From a virus: a stretch of DNA of 57,145 nucleotides. Position numbers and translations under genes: made by a program. Below the pieces are notes generated by a model. It made no database searches. It saw nothing but the letters and a program-made list of their open reading frames with translations, and had not been told where the DNA came from. This document shows positions 10,788 through 19,097 of this stretch, piece by piece. Positions within the stretch are counted from its first letter, which is position 1. The number at the start of each line of letters is the position of its first letter. The stretch spans positions 1 to 57,145 of IMG/VR virus record IMGVR_UViG_3300023110_001858, one strand, 5' to 3'.

Positions 10788-11387
10788 ATGAGTGTATCTA
10801 AAATTGAAAAATCATTGATAGGAGTAGAAGGTCACATTACTATATGGGATCCAGAAAGCGGTGACGTTTTAGTACGCCGTAGAAATGCTATCAATTTTGA
10901 GAATATGAGTATTGCATTAGCAAACTTACTAGCAAATGAAACTGGATCAACTGGATCATATCACATTGGTTCAATGAGATTCGGTAACGCTGGTACTACT
11001 ATTGATGGTGCAGGTGTAGTTACATACAAAGCACCAAACACAACATTAGCAAGCGGGTCGTTATATAATCAAACGTTTAGTAAAGTGGTTGATGAGGCTG
11101 TAACAGGTAGTGCTGACAATAGTGTTGAGGTTGTACATACTACAACTACACTTTATAGTGATGTAGTAGTTACATGTACACTTGACTACGGCGAGCCAGC
11201 CGGGCAGGATACTTTAGATACTGCCACAAATATGGATGGGGATTATGTTTTTGATGAACTAGCTTTATATACCGCAAATGATGATTTACTAACACATGTT
11301 GTTTTCCATCCAGTACAAAAAAGTGCAAACAGAAAAATACAAGTACTATATACAATTAGATTGCGTACATCTTATAGTGACGTTTAA
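10788..11387 (+). CDS. Phage tail/virion-associated protein
   Basis: The protein has 199 residues from ATG 10788 (MSVSKIEKSL). An upstream in-frame ATG at 10743 would overlap the previous gene and lie before the late promoter, so 10788 is preferred. The sequence starts with a conserved-looking segment (GVEGHITIWDPESGDVLVRRRNAINFENMS is split by a Glu-Ser-Gly turn), followed by a Thr/Ser/Val-rich beta-type region. It contains no Cys-based or nucleotide-binding motif. Its size and its place between a giant structural gene and two fibre-like genes suggest a tail or baseplate component. The specific role is unknown. Confidence 0.7.
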   Translation: MSVSKIEKSLIGVEGHITIWDPESGDVLVRRRNAINFENMSIALANLLANETGSTGSYHIGSMRFGNAGTTIDGAGVVTYKAPNTTLASGSLYNQTFSKVVDEAVTGSADNSVEVVHTTTTLYSDVVVTCTLDYGEPAGQDTLDTATNMDGDYVFDELALYTANDDLLTHVVFHPVQKSANRKIQVLYTIRLRTSYSDV

Positions 11388-11398
11388 TAGGAAAAGAG

Positions 11399-12316
11399 AT
11401 GCCATATACAGTAGATTATTCAGAAAGCGGAAAAACGCCAATAGTTGTAAACGACGGTACAGTAAACACTAGTACTAGTTTAAAATTAATTGGCAAAAAC
11501 TATAACAGGTTTGGTGAATATTTAAATGAAAATATGATGCACCTGTTAGAAAACTTTGCAGCAAATTCGGCACCAGACAATCCTACAGAGGGTCAACTTT
11601 GGTACGATACATCAGAAAGCCAACTTTATTTGTATGAAAGTGGTAATTGGTATCCAATTGGATACCCTGCTGGAAATACAAGAAATTCAGTTAGAAGAAG
11701 ACTTGACACACTAGGTGTTAGCCATTATACTATTGAGACAATTGTGGATAATAATATTGTTGCTATTACAGTTGATGATACAGTAGCATGGACACCAGCA
11801 GCAACAGAGTTTTTAGAAGATGGTGTCACAGCACTAACAACTCAATTTCCAGTTATACAAGCTGGAATAAACATGAACACTACCACAAATTATAAATTTA
11901 GAGGTACAGCAACTAGTGCAGAATATGCTGACCTTGCAGAACGCTATGAAGCAGACAAAGAATATGAGCCAGGTACAGTAGTGATTTTAGGTGGTGCTAA
12001 GGAAGTAACACAAAGTTTACAAGCAAATGATGAATACGTTTTTGGTGTAGTATCAACTGCGCCAGGATTTGAAATGAATAGTGCAGCCGGCACAGATGCT
12101 ACACACCCATATATAGCACTAGCTGGTCGTGTGCCTTGTAAAGTTGTTGGTAAAATTCATAAAGGACAAAGGATAGTTTCAAGTAATACCCCTGGTCATG
12201 CCATGGCAGATGGTGGAGCCGGAGTTTTAGACTACCGTTTGGTTATTGGTAGAGCTCTTGCAGATAAAACAGACGTCGGTGAAGGTATAGTCGAAATAGT
12301 TGTAGGAGCAAAGTAA
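11399..12316 (+). CDS. Phage tail-fibre-like protein
   Basis: This 305-residue protein has the purine-rich ribosome binding site AGGAAAAGAG just before ATG 11399. The N-terminal segment includes LNENMMHLLENFA and the motif GQLWYDT, followed by a Trp-Tyr strand. This is the arrangement I know from proximal fibre proteins of marine T4-like phages. The C-terminal third (from about residue 180, ADLAERYEAD...PGTVVILGG) resembles the conserved C-terminal head seen in many phage fibre proteins. No catalytic residues can be assigned. It abuts the next fibre-like gene with one base between them, so the two are probably co-translated. Assignment as fibre is by pattern, not by close match. Confidence 0.7.
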   Translation: MPYTVDYSESGKTPIVVNDGTVNTSTSLKLIGKNYNRFGEYLNENMMHLLENFAANSAPDNPTEGQLWYDTSESQLYLYESGNWYPIGYPAGNTRNSVRRRLDTLGVSHYTIETIVDNNIVAITVDDTVAWTPAATEFLEDGVTALTTQFPVIQAGINMNTTTNYKFRGTATSAEYADLAERYEADKEYEPGTVVILGGAKEVTQSLQANDEYVFGVVSTAPGFEMNSAAGTDATHPYIALAGRVPCKVVGKIHKGQRIVSSNTPGHAMADGGAGVLDYRLVIGRALADKTDVGEGIVEIVVGAK

Positions 12317-12317
12317 C

Positions 12318-13520
12318 ATGCCAGTATCAGCAGGTACCTTAGTACTAGCCTCAGAATACAATACGGTAGCTGAACTTGTTAACAAAATTTTTGGTGACAA
12401 GTATAGTACTGTTCTGGTGACAGATGCTGATAGATCAAATCATAAATTTGGATGGGGTGCAGTAAATGTTGATGATGCCCTTGTTGAAGGAACATTAATT
12501 ACTGCAGAACGTTTACAGGGTTTGGTTGACCGTACAAATATTATGGTTGACCATGTTAATCTAAGTGATACAATACTTGTATTCGATGTTCCTGCTAATA
12601 GAGTTGATGTACTTAAAAGAACCCTTATACGTGCTGAAGACTTAAATGTTGTAGAAAACAAAGTTGATACTAGTATATTAACTAACAACACACATCTAAC
12701 AATTGATCCCACTAATGCAAGTTCATACTTGGTAGATACCAGTGCAGAGCCATACAGACAAACCGCTGTATGGAATGGACTATTATACGGTGAACACAGA
12801 TGGACATTCAATAACTATAACCATGCACGTTACTTTTTTAACAGTGGCGGACAGCTAAGATTAAACATGGAAATGTCTGGAGGTACAACTGCTGGTTATT
12901 TAAACTGGGCAGATATTGTTAATGAAATTGGTGTACTAAGTTTAACCTGGAACAACGTTGTGCAAAGTAGTAGTAGAACGTTAGGTACTAGCGAAGGCAA
13001 GGGGTTTTATGATTTAACAGACGAATATCAATTATTGTTTACAAGTAGCGGTGTAACTATCCCAGATAATCACAGTGCTTATGGTTATGGTTATGGTTAT
13101 GGATATTTTTCTGGTATATATGTGTATGATGGAGCATTTGAAAGTGCATATCCACTTGGAGATGGTCCTTTTATGTCTGGCGCTTATAGTTCAGGATATG
13201 GTTATGGATATGGGTATGGTGGGTATAGTACATATGCAAACCGTTATTTGAAGTTATATGGCAAGTGGGCAAACAATGGACGTGACGTTGACTTAAAAAT
13301 TACATTAGACGATACAGCGTTTAATCAACCATCTGATGGTACTCTTGATGTAACACCTAGCTACCTTATGCCCGATGTTATTGAAAGAGGTAATGAACCT
13401 GCCAGATTTGACGTCAACCCAGAACCTATTTTTTCTATTGTTACAAACTTTACTGATGTGTTTGACGCCACATACTTAGAAAGCGATTATGTTGATCCTG
13501 ATTATGTAGAAGATCAATAA
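12318..13520 (+). CDS. Phage tail/fibre protein with Gly-Tyr repeat loops
   Basis: This is a 400-residue protein with AGGAG 14 bases before ATG 12318. The N-terminal 130 residues look helical (LASEYNTVAELVNKIFGD, then ITAERLQGLVDRTN). The remainder is beta-rich, with two tyrosine-glycine repeat tracts at residues 255-263 and 293-303, separated by a Tyr/Ser/Ala-rich stretch. Glycine-rich loops in a tail protein recall the receptor-binding glycine-rich motifs of T4-family adhesins, although the sequence is different. It is the last gene of the structural block; a promoter-bearing gap follows. A receptor-contacting role is an inference from the repeats and position. Confidence 0.65.
   Translation: MPVSAGTLVLASEYNTVAELVNKIFGDKYSTVLVTDADRSNHKFGWGAVNVDDALVEGTLITAERLQGLVDRTNIMVDHVNLSDTILVFDVPANRVDVLKRTLIRAEDLNVVENKVDTSILTNNTHLTIDPTNASSYLVDTSAEPYRQTAVWNGLLYGEHRWTFNNYNHARYFFNSGGQLRLNMEMSGGTTAGYLNWADIVNEIGVLSLTWNNVVQSSSRTLGTSEGKGFYDLTDEYQLLFTSSGVTIPDNHSAYGYGYGYGYFSGIYVYDGAFESAYPLGDGPFMSGAYSSGYGYGYGYGGYSTYANRYLKLYGKWANNGRDVDLKITLDDTAFNQPSDGTLDVTPSYLMPDVIERGNEPARFDVNPEPIFSIVTNFTDVFDATYLESDYVDPDYVEDQ
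13080..13106 (+). repeat. Gly-Tyr codon repeat, first tract
   Basis: Alternating TAT and GGT/GGA codons encode YGYGYGYGY. At DNA level this is an almost perfect hexanucleotide repeat (GGTTAT units), so gain or loss of units would keep the frame. Confidence 0.85.
13194..13226 (+). repeat. Gly-Tyr codon repeat, second tract
   Basis: A second tract encodes GYGYGYGYGGY with more varied glycine codons (GGA, GGT, GGG). It is about 90 bases downstream of the first tract in the same gene. Confidence 0.8.
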
Positions 13521-13526
13521 AACTGC

Positions 13527-13555
13527 TTGACTTTTCATTGATAAATAATTATAGT
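13527..13555 (+). promoter_or_regulatory. Sigma70-like promoter for the long modification-gene run
   Basis: TTGACT (13527-13532), a 17-base spacer and TATAGT (13550-13555) each differ from the sigma70 consensus by one base. They lie in the 59-base gap after the tail genes. An ATAAATA element at 13541-13547, one base short of the late octamer, lies within the spacer, so late transcription is also possible. The strong ribosome binding site AGGAGAAA follows at 13569-13576, before ATG 13580. Confidence 0.55.
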
Positions 13556-13579
13556 AGTATATAACTATAGGAGAAATTC

Positions 13580-13927
13580 ATGGACGAGCGACTAGAAAAA
13601 GCCCTCGAATTTGGAAACTATCGTACTACACTAGCTAATCAAAAACGTAACGTTATTTCCAGAATGCAAAACTTGCAAAAAGTTCACTATAAAGGCGGAT
13701 CTTTTAATGCAAACCCAACAACAATTGCCTTTGTTCAATCATTGGTTTCAGTAAAAAAGAAGTCAAGTGTTATTGTAGATACAAAAGAAAATCCAATTGA
13801 AATTGAAGATCTTGAAGATTTTTTAGATACATTAATAAGTGCATATACTGAAGGTGTAAACGAATATAAAGTACAAATGGATAAGATTACAAAAGCAAGA
13901 AATATTAAGAAAATTATGGATTGGTAA
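13580..13927 (+). CDS. Small conserved phage protein of unknown function
   Basis: The 115-residue product is highly charged and predicted to be mostly helical. It has no Cys-based site, no membrane segment and no recognised catalytic motif. AGGAGAAA lies four bases before the ATG, the clearest ribosome binding site in the first half of the window. The N-terminal pattern (DERLEKALEF...Y..T..NQK) resembles a small uncharacterised protein I associate with T4-like marine phages at the end of structural blocks. It shares one base with the next ATG (TAATG). It is the first gene of a run that continues without a clear break to 43561. Confidence 0.7.
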   Translation: MDERLEKALEFGNYRTTLANQKRNVISRMQNLQKVHYKGGSFNANPTTIAFVQSLVSVKKKSSVIVDTKENPIEIEDLEDFLDTLISAYTEGVNEYKVQMDKITKARNIKKIMDW

Positions 13928-14832
13928 TGAGCGAAGAAGAACGTGGCGTATGCATGTTTGCATACAATAATGAAAAAATGGATTATGTTCAATTTGCTCA
14001 TGCAGCGGCGGCATATGTAAAAAGAAACATGCCTGGAATGAAAACTTGTCTAATTACTGACGATGGCACATATGCATATCTTAAAGATTCATTACCAGCA
14101 AACTTACATAACAAATGTTTTGATACTGTTATAACACAAGATATTGACCATCCTAGCAATCCACGTAGACACTTTGATAGCCCATGGACTGAATTTAGTA
14201 CACAATTTAGTAACAGTAACAAGCACGATATTTTTGAACTTACTCCTTTCGAAAAGACTATGTTGATTGATACTGACTACTTTATCATGAATAATGATTA
14301 TGCATATCTTTTTGATACTGACATTTCAGTTGGTATGCACAAGTATGCACGTTACTTGGAAGGTCAACCACCGTATATGAACGAACAACAACTTTCAGAT
14401 GCTGGAATTCATCACTGGTGGAGTACAGTTGTTTATTTTGATCAAAGTCCTGAAAGTAAATTATTTTTTGATATTTGGGCGCATGTTAAAGAAAATTGGG
14501 ATTACTATCATCTGTTATACCAGTTTCCTCCTGGATTATTTCGTACAGACTTCTGTGTGAGTATTGCAGCACACATATTAAATGGTTTTAATGAAAATAA
14601 TTTTGTGCATGACTTTGACGGAATTCCATTAATCAATATGGATCAAAAAGATGACATTATTGAAATTAAAAGCGCAAATGATATAATCTTTTTAAGTCAT
14701 AATAGAAAAGAGCAATGGAAAAACATTCTAGCTAGGTATCAAAATACTAATTTACATCTAATGAACAAACTTGCAATATCTAGACATATCCAAGATATTA
14801 TTGACAATGTTACAATGGGGTGGGAGTTATGA
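13927..14832 (+). CDS. Glycosyltransferase-like protein (GT-A fold, DxD motif)
   Basis: This 301-residue protein starts at ATG 13927, overlapping the previous stop as TAATG; the in-frame TTG at 13921 is less likely. The N-terminal half alternates strands and helices. It leads to MLIDTDYFI, where D115-T-D117 is the metal- and nucleotide-sugar-binding DxD of GT-A glycosyltransferases. The wider pattern (EKTMLIDTDYF, then a later aromatic stretch HHWWSTVVYFD) fits GT8-like enzymes. It is followed by a second, related DxD protein, so the two may act in sequence on one glycan. Donor and acceptor are unknown. Confidence 0.7.
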   Translation: MSEEERGVCMFAYNNEKMDYVQFAHAAAAYVKRNMPGMKTCLITDDGTYAYLKDSLPANLHNKCFDTVITQDIDHPSNPRRHFDSPWTEFSTQFSNSNKHDIFELTPFEKTMLIDTDYFIMNNDYAYLFDTDISVGMHKYARYLEGQPPYMNEQQLSDAGIHHWWSTVVYFDQSPESKLFFDIWAHVKENWDYYHLLYQFPPGLFRTDFCVSIAAHILNGFNENNFVHDFDGIPLINMDQKDDIIEIKSANDIIFLSHNRKEQWKNILARYQNTNLHLMNKLAISRHIQDIIDNVTMGWEL

Positions 14833-15707
14833 GCGAAAGAGGATTTGTTTTACTAGCAATTAACACAGATCATGACATGTTACAGTATGCATACACCACT
14901 GCTATGAGTATTAAAATGTCTGACCCAGAAGCAAGTTTGTGTATTGTGATAGACAAAGGATTAGAATTACCTAAAGCATATTCAGCAGTTTTTGATTATG
15001 TTACAGAGTTGCCATTTGGTAACAGTGCATATAAAGATGGTTTTCATGGCATGAATGTTTGGCAAATGATTCATGCTAGTCCATATGAAGAAACAATATA
15101 TGTTGACTTTGACACTATTTTTATTAATGTTGACTGTGATTTGCTTTGGGAAACATTTAGTAATTATGACATTGCAATTCCAGGATATGCACGTACATAT
15201 CGTCAAGGACTATTAAATGCAAATCAAAATTTGTTTGAGTATGAGTCGAACTATGACATGCCAAAACTTTATAATAGTTTAATCTACTTCAAGCGTGATA
15301 GTAAACTTGCTATAGAATGGTTTAAAATGGCAGACGCTGTATTACAAAACTGGAGAGAGATTTATACAAACCTAATGTCTGAAAAAAAACCTCCAACATT
15401 TAGTAAAAATATTTTATGTAATATAGTAACACATTTGCTTGACGTTGAACAAGAAGTAAAAGTAAACATTAACAACTTTTATGATTTAAACATAACAAGT
15501 CAATGGTTATGGAACAATGATGTTCCTAATGAATGGACTGAAGTCTTAAATTACTGGTTTCCTGAAAATCGCAAACTTATAATCGAGAATAGCATTATAA
15601 GCTCAGGCATTGTACATTTTAGAGACTTAAACTTTATAAACGAAGATATTATTAATGAATACAGAACCAAGATTGATATCAGTAGTAGGAGAAAAACCGC
15701 TTCCTAA
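14829..15707 (+). CDS. Glycosyltransferase-like protein (GT-A fold, DxD motif), relative of the preceding gene
   Basis: The 292-residue protein starts at ATG 14829 in an ATGA overlap with the upstream stop; GTG 14820 is the alternative. It shares the layout of its neighbour: an N-terminal sensing strand (FVLLAINTDHD), then EETIYVDFDTIF with D93-F-D95, then a single-residue match region NSLIYFKRDS in the position of the neighbour's VVYFDQSP. This supports a diverged duplication. It is probably a nucleotide-sugar-dependent transferase. The C-terminal tail overlaps the next gene. Confidence 0.7.
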   Translation: MSERGFVLLAINTDHDMLQYAYTTAMSIKMSDPEASLCIVIDKGLELPKAYSAVFDYVTELPFGNSAYKDGFHGMNVWQMIHASPYEETIYVDFDTIFINVDCDLLWETFSNYDIAIPGYARTYRQGLLNANQNLFEYESNYDMPKLYNSLIYFKRDSKLAIEWFKMADAVLQNWREIYTNLMSEKKPPTFSKNILCNIVTHLLDVEQEVKVNINNFYDLNITSQWLWNNDVPNEWTEVLNYWFPENRKLIIENSIISSGIVHFRDLNFINEDIINEYRTKIDISSRRKTAS

Positions 15708-16659
15708 ATACTACATTTATTATGATGAATGGACTGGAGAGATCATTAACATAACAAACAAGTATAAAGCGTCAACTAATCCACACTTACTGACTGAAGA
15801 CAACACAGCAGCAGAACTTTTAATGGGACACTTAAACCCTAAAAAGTTTATTATTAGTGACACACCAAATGGTACTGTTCTAATTGAAAAATCAGCACAG
15901 TTGCGTCTTAAAGCAGAAGAAGACAAGCTCAGTAAAGTATCTGAAATACCACTGACAATTGATCGAGAAATCAATATCATCAAATATATCAACAGTTTTA
16001 TGCTAGAAGTTAACATCAGTAATGATGCTGTTTGGAAGTTAACTGGTAGACGTGCTAATAGAAAATTTTCTAAAAAAGAAAATGTAAACAACAGTGTTAT
16101 ATACTTTTACATTACAGAAAAAAATAATCCACTCAAACTTCTTAAGACAATAAAAATTGATCCCATTGATTTAATTAACAAAGGGTATCAATTGTTTAAC
16201 CTTTCCGACTTGCAAAATGTGATCGGACTGAATAACATTGATATTTTAACACGTAGAATTTTTAAAAGTTATGGCTTGAAATCTAAAGAAAACTATGTTA
16301 ATGTAGAGTATCTTAGACGTAAAAATTCAAGGCGTAACCACTGCGTTATTACAGCAAACAACAAGGAGTCTACATTTTACATTAGTAAAAGTACAGAAGG
16401 ATGGATTTTTAGAAGTAATTTTAAAGATCCAGATGAGTTTAAAATTTATAGTAATATAAAAATATATATTACTGGAAACTCGCCATTTGAATTACGGGAT
16501 CAAATTGTACTTCCCTTATCCGAGTTAGGAGAGTACAAAGAACTTTATGTTAAAACAAACGCCGATCTTTTAACATCAAAATTACTAATCGGCGAAGAAG
16601 GCAAGCACCTGACTTTTAATTATGAGGATTTAGAATATGTCAAACCTGGTAAGTATTAA
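15655..16659 (+). CDS. Phage protein of unknown function
   Basis: I do not recognise this 334-residue protein. It begins with KYYIYYDEWTGEIINI, a strand pattern seen in phage proteins that bind other virion parts, and is rich in Lys, Asn and Ile, with no Cys cluster or nucleotide-binding motif. The start is uncertain. ATG 15655 overlaps the previous gene by 53 bases, and an AGGAG at 15686-15690 lies inside the overlap without a standard start codon at the right distance downstream. Its position between glycosyltransferase-like genes suggests only that it belongs to the same transcription unit. Confidence 0.6.
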   Translation: MNTEPRLISVVGEKPLPKYYIYYDEWTGEIINITNKYKASTNPHLLTEDNTAAELLMGHLNPKKFIISDTPNGTVLIEKSAQLRLKAEEDKLSKVSEIPLTIDREINIIKYINSFMLEVNISNDAVWKLTGRRANRKFSKKENVNNSVIYFYITEKNNPLKLLKTIKIDPIDLINKGYQLFNLSDLQNVIGLNNIDILTRRIFKSYGLKSKENYVNVEYLRRKNSRRNHCVITANNKESTFYISKSTEGWIFRSNFKDPDEFKIYSNIKIYITGNSPFELRDQIVLPLSELGEYKELYVKTNADLLTSKLLIGEEGKHLTFNYEDLEYVKPGKY

Positions 16660-17620
16660 CGAATTTGACATAGTGTATATCAGTTACGACGAGCCCAATG
16701 CTGATGAAAACTATGCAGACTTGTTAGACAAATGCCCATGGGCTAAACGTAGTCATGGAGTATGGGGCAGCGATGCAGCACACAAAGCCGCTGCAGCACT
16801 AAGCGAAACAGATCGTTTTATTACAGTTGATGCTGATAATATTGTTAACGATGATTTTTTTAATATTGAACTTGATATGGATCGGATTGCTGACAATCAT
16901 GTTATTAGTTTTGCAGCAAAAAACAAAATTAATGGTTTAGTATACGGCAACGGCGGTATTAAAATGTGGCCAGTCGATGTTGTTAACCGTATGCGTACAC
17001 ATGAAGCAGCGCCAGTAACAGATAAACGTGCACAGGTAGACTTTTGTTGGAACATTCACTATGTACAAATGAATAACTGGTACAGTTGGGTACACAATAA
17101 TGGAAGTCCACTACAAGCATGGAGAGCTGGGTTCCGTGAAGGTGTTAAGATGGGATTGGAAAACGGTGATGTTGTAGACCCTAGCAACTTAAAACGTATT
17201 CATAGAGAAAATTATAGACGTCTTATGGTATGGATGACTGTCGGAGAAGATACAACAAATGGGCTTTGGGCAATGTATGGTGCAAGACTAGGATGTTATA
17301 TGACAAATGTCCAAAGACATGATTGGGACTGGCGTAATGTTCGTGATTTTGATTGGTTAACTAATTATTTCAATGAAGAGTTATCACCACAGTTTGCTGA
17401 CGGTACAGAGTTGTGTCCACGCACTGGTTATAGTTGGGACATTACAAAACTTAAAAATGAGACTGTTCGTATAGGTAAAGAATTACGTAGTGAACTTGAT
17501 TTGGAAATTGCTGATATTGGATGGGAAGGTTCTAGATTTTTCAAAACTGTATATCGTAACCCAAGCAGACTTGGTCCACAAGTACGTGAAGACCAAGTCG
17601 ATGATAAAATAGAGAACTAA
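16637..17620 (+). CDS. Glycosyltransferase-like protein, paralogue of the gene at 48512
   Basis: The protein has 327 residues. The N-terminus DIVYISYDEPNADENY and the motif FITVDADNIV (D65-A-D67) suggest a GT-A-type fold with a DxD metal site. The gene at 48512 encodes the same opening pattern (ISYHEPEADENF), the same AHKAAA..L.ET segment and IDADA, so the two are clear paralogues more than 30 kb apart. The C-terminal 90 residues have no counterpart in the shorter copy. It probably transfers a sugar, but the enzyme class is inferred only from the DxD context. Confidence 0.65.
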   Translation: MSNLVSINEFDIVYISYDEPNADENYADLLDKCPWAKRSHGVWGSDAAHKAAAALSETDRFITVDADNIVNDDFFNIELDMDRIADNHVISFAAKNKINGLVYGNGGIKMWPVDVVNRMRTHEAAPVTDKRAQVDFCWNIHYVQMNNWYSWVHNNGSPLQAWRAGFREGVKMGLENGDVVDPSNLKRIHRENYRRLMVWMTVGEDTTNGLWAMYGARLGCYMTNVQRHDWDWRNVRDFDWLTNYFNEELSPQFADGTELCPRTGYSWDITKLKNETVRIGKELRSELDLEIADIGWEGSRFFKTVYRNPSRLGPQVREDQVDDKIEN

Positions 17621-17621
17621 T

Positions 17622-19097
17622 ATGTCAATTGAAGAAGAAAAACCAAAGTTTCCAGATGATTTGAGTATAGATCCACAAGCCGCCGCTGAGCAAATACGTC
17701 CAGTTTTAGACAAGATTAGCCCTAGCATGTGTATGGCTAAGTGGCTATGGTCAAGTATTCATCTAACTAATGGTTTAACTAACAGTTGCTTTTTGCCACC
17801 TGTGCATAAAATTAAGCCAGGTGCAGTAAAAAATAATCCAAAAGCACTGCATAATACTCCAGAGAAAAAAGAACAGCGGGCTATGATGCTCAAAGGTGAA
17901 CAGCCTGATGGTTGTTCTTATTGCTGGAATATTGAAAAAATGGATAGACAATTTCTTAGTGATAGACACTACCGTAGTAGTGAACCCTGGGCGGCCGCAG
18001 GTTGGGAAGATGCACTGGAAGCAGGCGCAGACGGTGATGTTGAACCACGTTACTTGGAAATTAATTTTAATCATGCTTGTAACCTAGCATGTAGCTATTG
18101 TAGTCCACACTTGAGTTCAAAATGGGCAGAAGATATTGAACAAAATGGTCCGTATAATACTATTGTTCCTCATAATAGTATTGACTACTTTAAGCAAATC
18201 GGTCACTATCCTATTCCCAATCGTGAAACCAATCCATATGTAGATGCATTTTGGGAATGGTGGCCTGAGCTATATCCAAAACTAAAGAGCTTTAGAATGA
18301 CTGGTGGTGAACCACTAATGGATCGTAATACATTCCGTGTACTTGATTATATTATTGAAAACGGAAGAGAGGATTTGGAAGTTGCAGTTACTACAAATGC
18401 AAGTGTTCCTGAAAAACTGTGGAACAATTTTGTAGACAAAGTTAGTTTTATCAGCGAGTTTAACAAAGTTAAACGTTTTAGAATGTTTGTTAGTGTTGAT
18501 GGTTGGGGAGAACAAGCCGAGTACATGCGTGATGGTTTGGACTTTGATCGTATGTGGAACAATGTACATAACTATCTAACCAGAGTTGATGAAGGACTTG
18601 TTACTTTTATTGTTACGTTTAACATGTTAAGTTTGCCTAGCATTCAAAAACTTCTTGAAGGTATTATTGAATTACAAAAAACACACAATGTAAGTAAAAC
18701 TAGACGTGAAGCAGATGGTAGTTTAAAAGTATACGGTCATCATAAAGTTTTCTTAGACACACCTATGTTACGTTATCCACATTGGCAAAGTTTACAGTTG
18801 GTACCACAAGAGTACTGGCATTATGGAGATAGTGCACTTGAATATATGAAAGCAAACACTGACAAAGGAAGAGATAGTCGTTGGGTTGGATTTAAACCGC
18901 ATCAGATTGAAAGATTTGATCGCAGTTTAGAGTTCATGAAAAATGGATTTGATAATGAAGAACAACTTAATGAAGCACAGGAAAACTTTGTTAGGTTTTT
19001 TGGAGATTATGACCAAAGAAGAGGAAGAGATTTTAATAAATCTTTTCCTGAGTTTAGTAATTTGATGGATAATTGGAGCGAGAATTATAATGTATAA
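17622..19097 (+). CDS. Radical SAM enzyme with N-terminal twitch/SPASM-like domain
   Basis: The 491-residue enzyme has two recognisable parts. Residues 35-110 carry cysteines at C56, C98 and C101 (GCSYCWNIEKMD) in the place of the N-terminal twitch domain of the N_Twi radical SAM family. Then CNLACSYC (C153, C157, C160) ligates the SAM-cleaving [4Fe-4S] cluster, followed by RMTGGEPL, the SAM-contacting glycine-rich motif. Such enzymes generate a 5'-deoxyadenosyl radical to modify an otherwise unreactive substrate, and the extra Cys domain usually holds an auxiliary cluster. It overlaps the next gene by 8 bases. The two are close relatives: both have NPYV.AFW.WWP before the GGEP motif. The substrate is unknown. 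Confidence 0.85.
   Translation: MSIEEEKPKFPDDLSIDPQAAAEQIRPVLDKISPSMCMAKWLWSSIHLTNGLTNSCFLPPVHKIKPGAVKNNPKALHNTPEKKEQRAMMLKGEQPDGCSYCWNIEKMDRQFLSDRHYRSSEPWAAAGWEDALEAGADGDVEPRYLEINFNHACNLACSYCSPHLSSKWAEDIEQNGPYNTIVPHNSIDYFKQIGHYPIPNRETNPYVDAFWEWWPELYPKLKSFRMTGGEPLMDRNTFRVLDYIIENGREDLEVAVTTNASVPEKLWNNFVDKVSFISEFNKVKRFRMFVSVDGWGEQAEYMRDGLDFDRMWNNVHNYLTRVDEGLVTFIVTFNMLSLPSIQKLLEGIIELQKTHNVSKTRREADGSLKVYGHHKVFLDTPMLRYPHWQSLQLVPQEYWHYGDSALEYMKANTDKGRDSRWVGFKPHQIERFDRSLEFMKNGFDNEEQLNEAQENFVRFFGDYDQRRGRDFNKSFPEFSNLMDNWSENYNV

Noticed and set aside
12440-12811. 123-residue antisense frame in the fibre gene
   Set aside because: Shadow of the + strand gene, Ser/Leu-rich with no start context or family resemblance.
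15720-16091. 123-residue antisense frame in the unknown gene at 15655
   Set aside because: Hydrophobic residues come from the complement of Asn/Lys codons; the + strand gene has a start overlap and full-length coding character.
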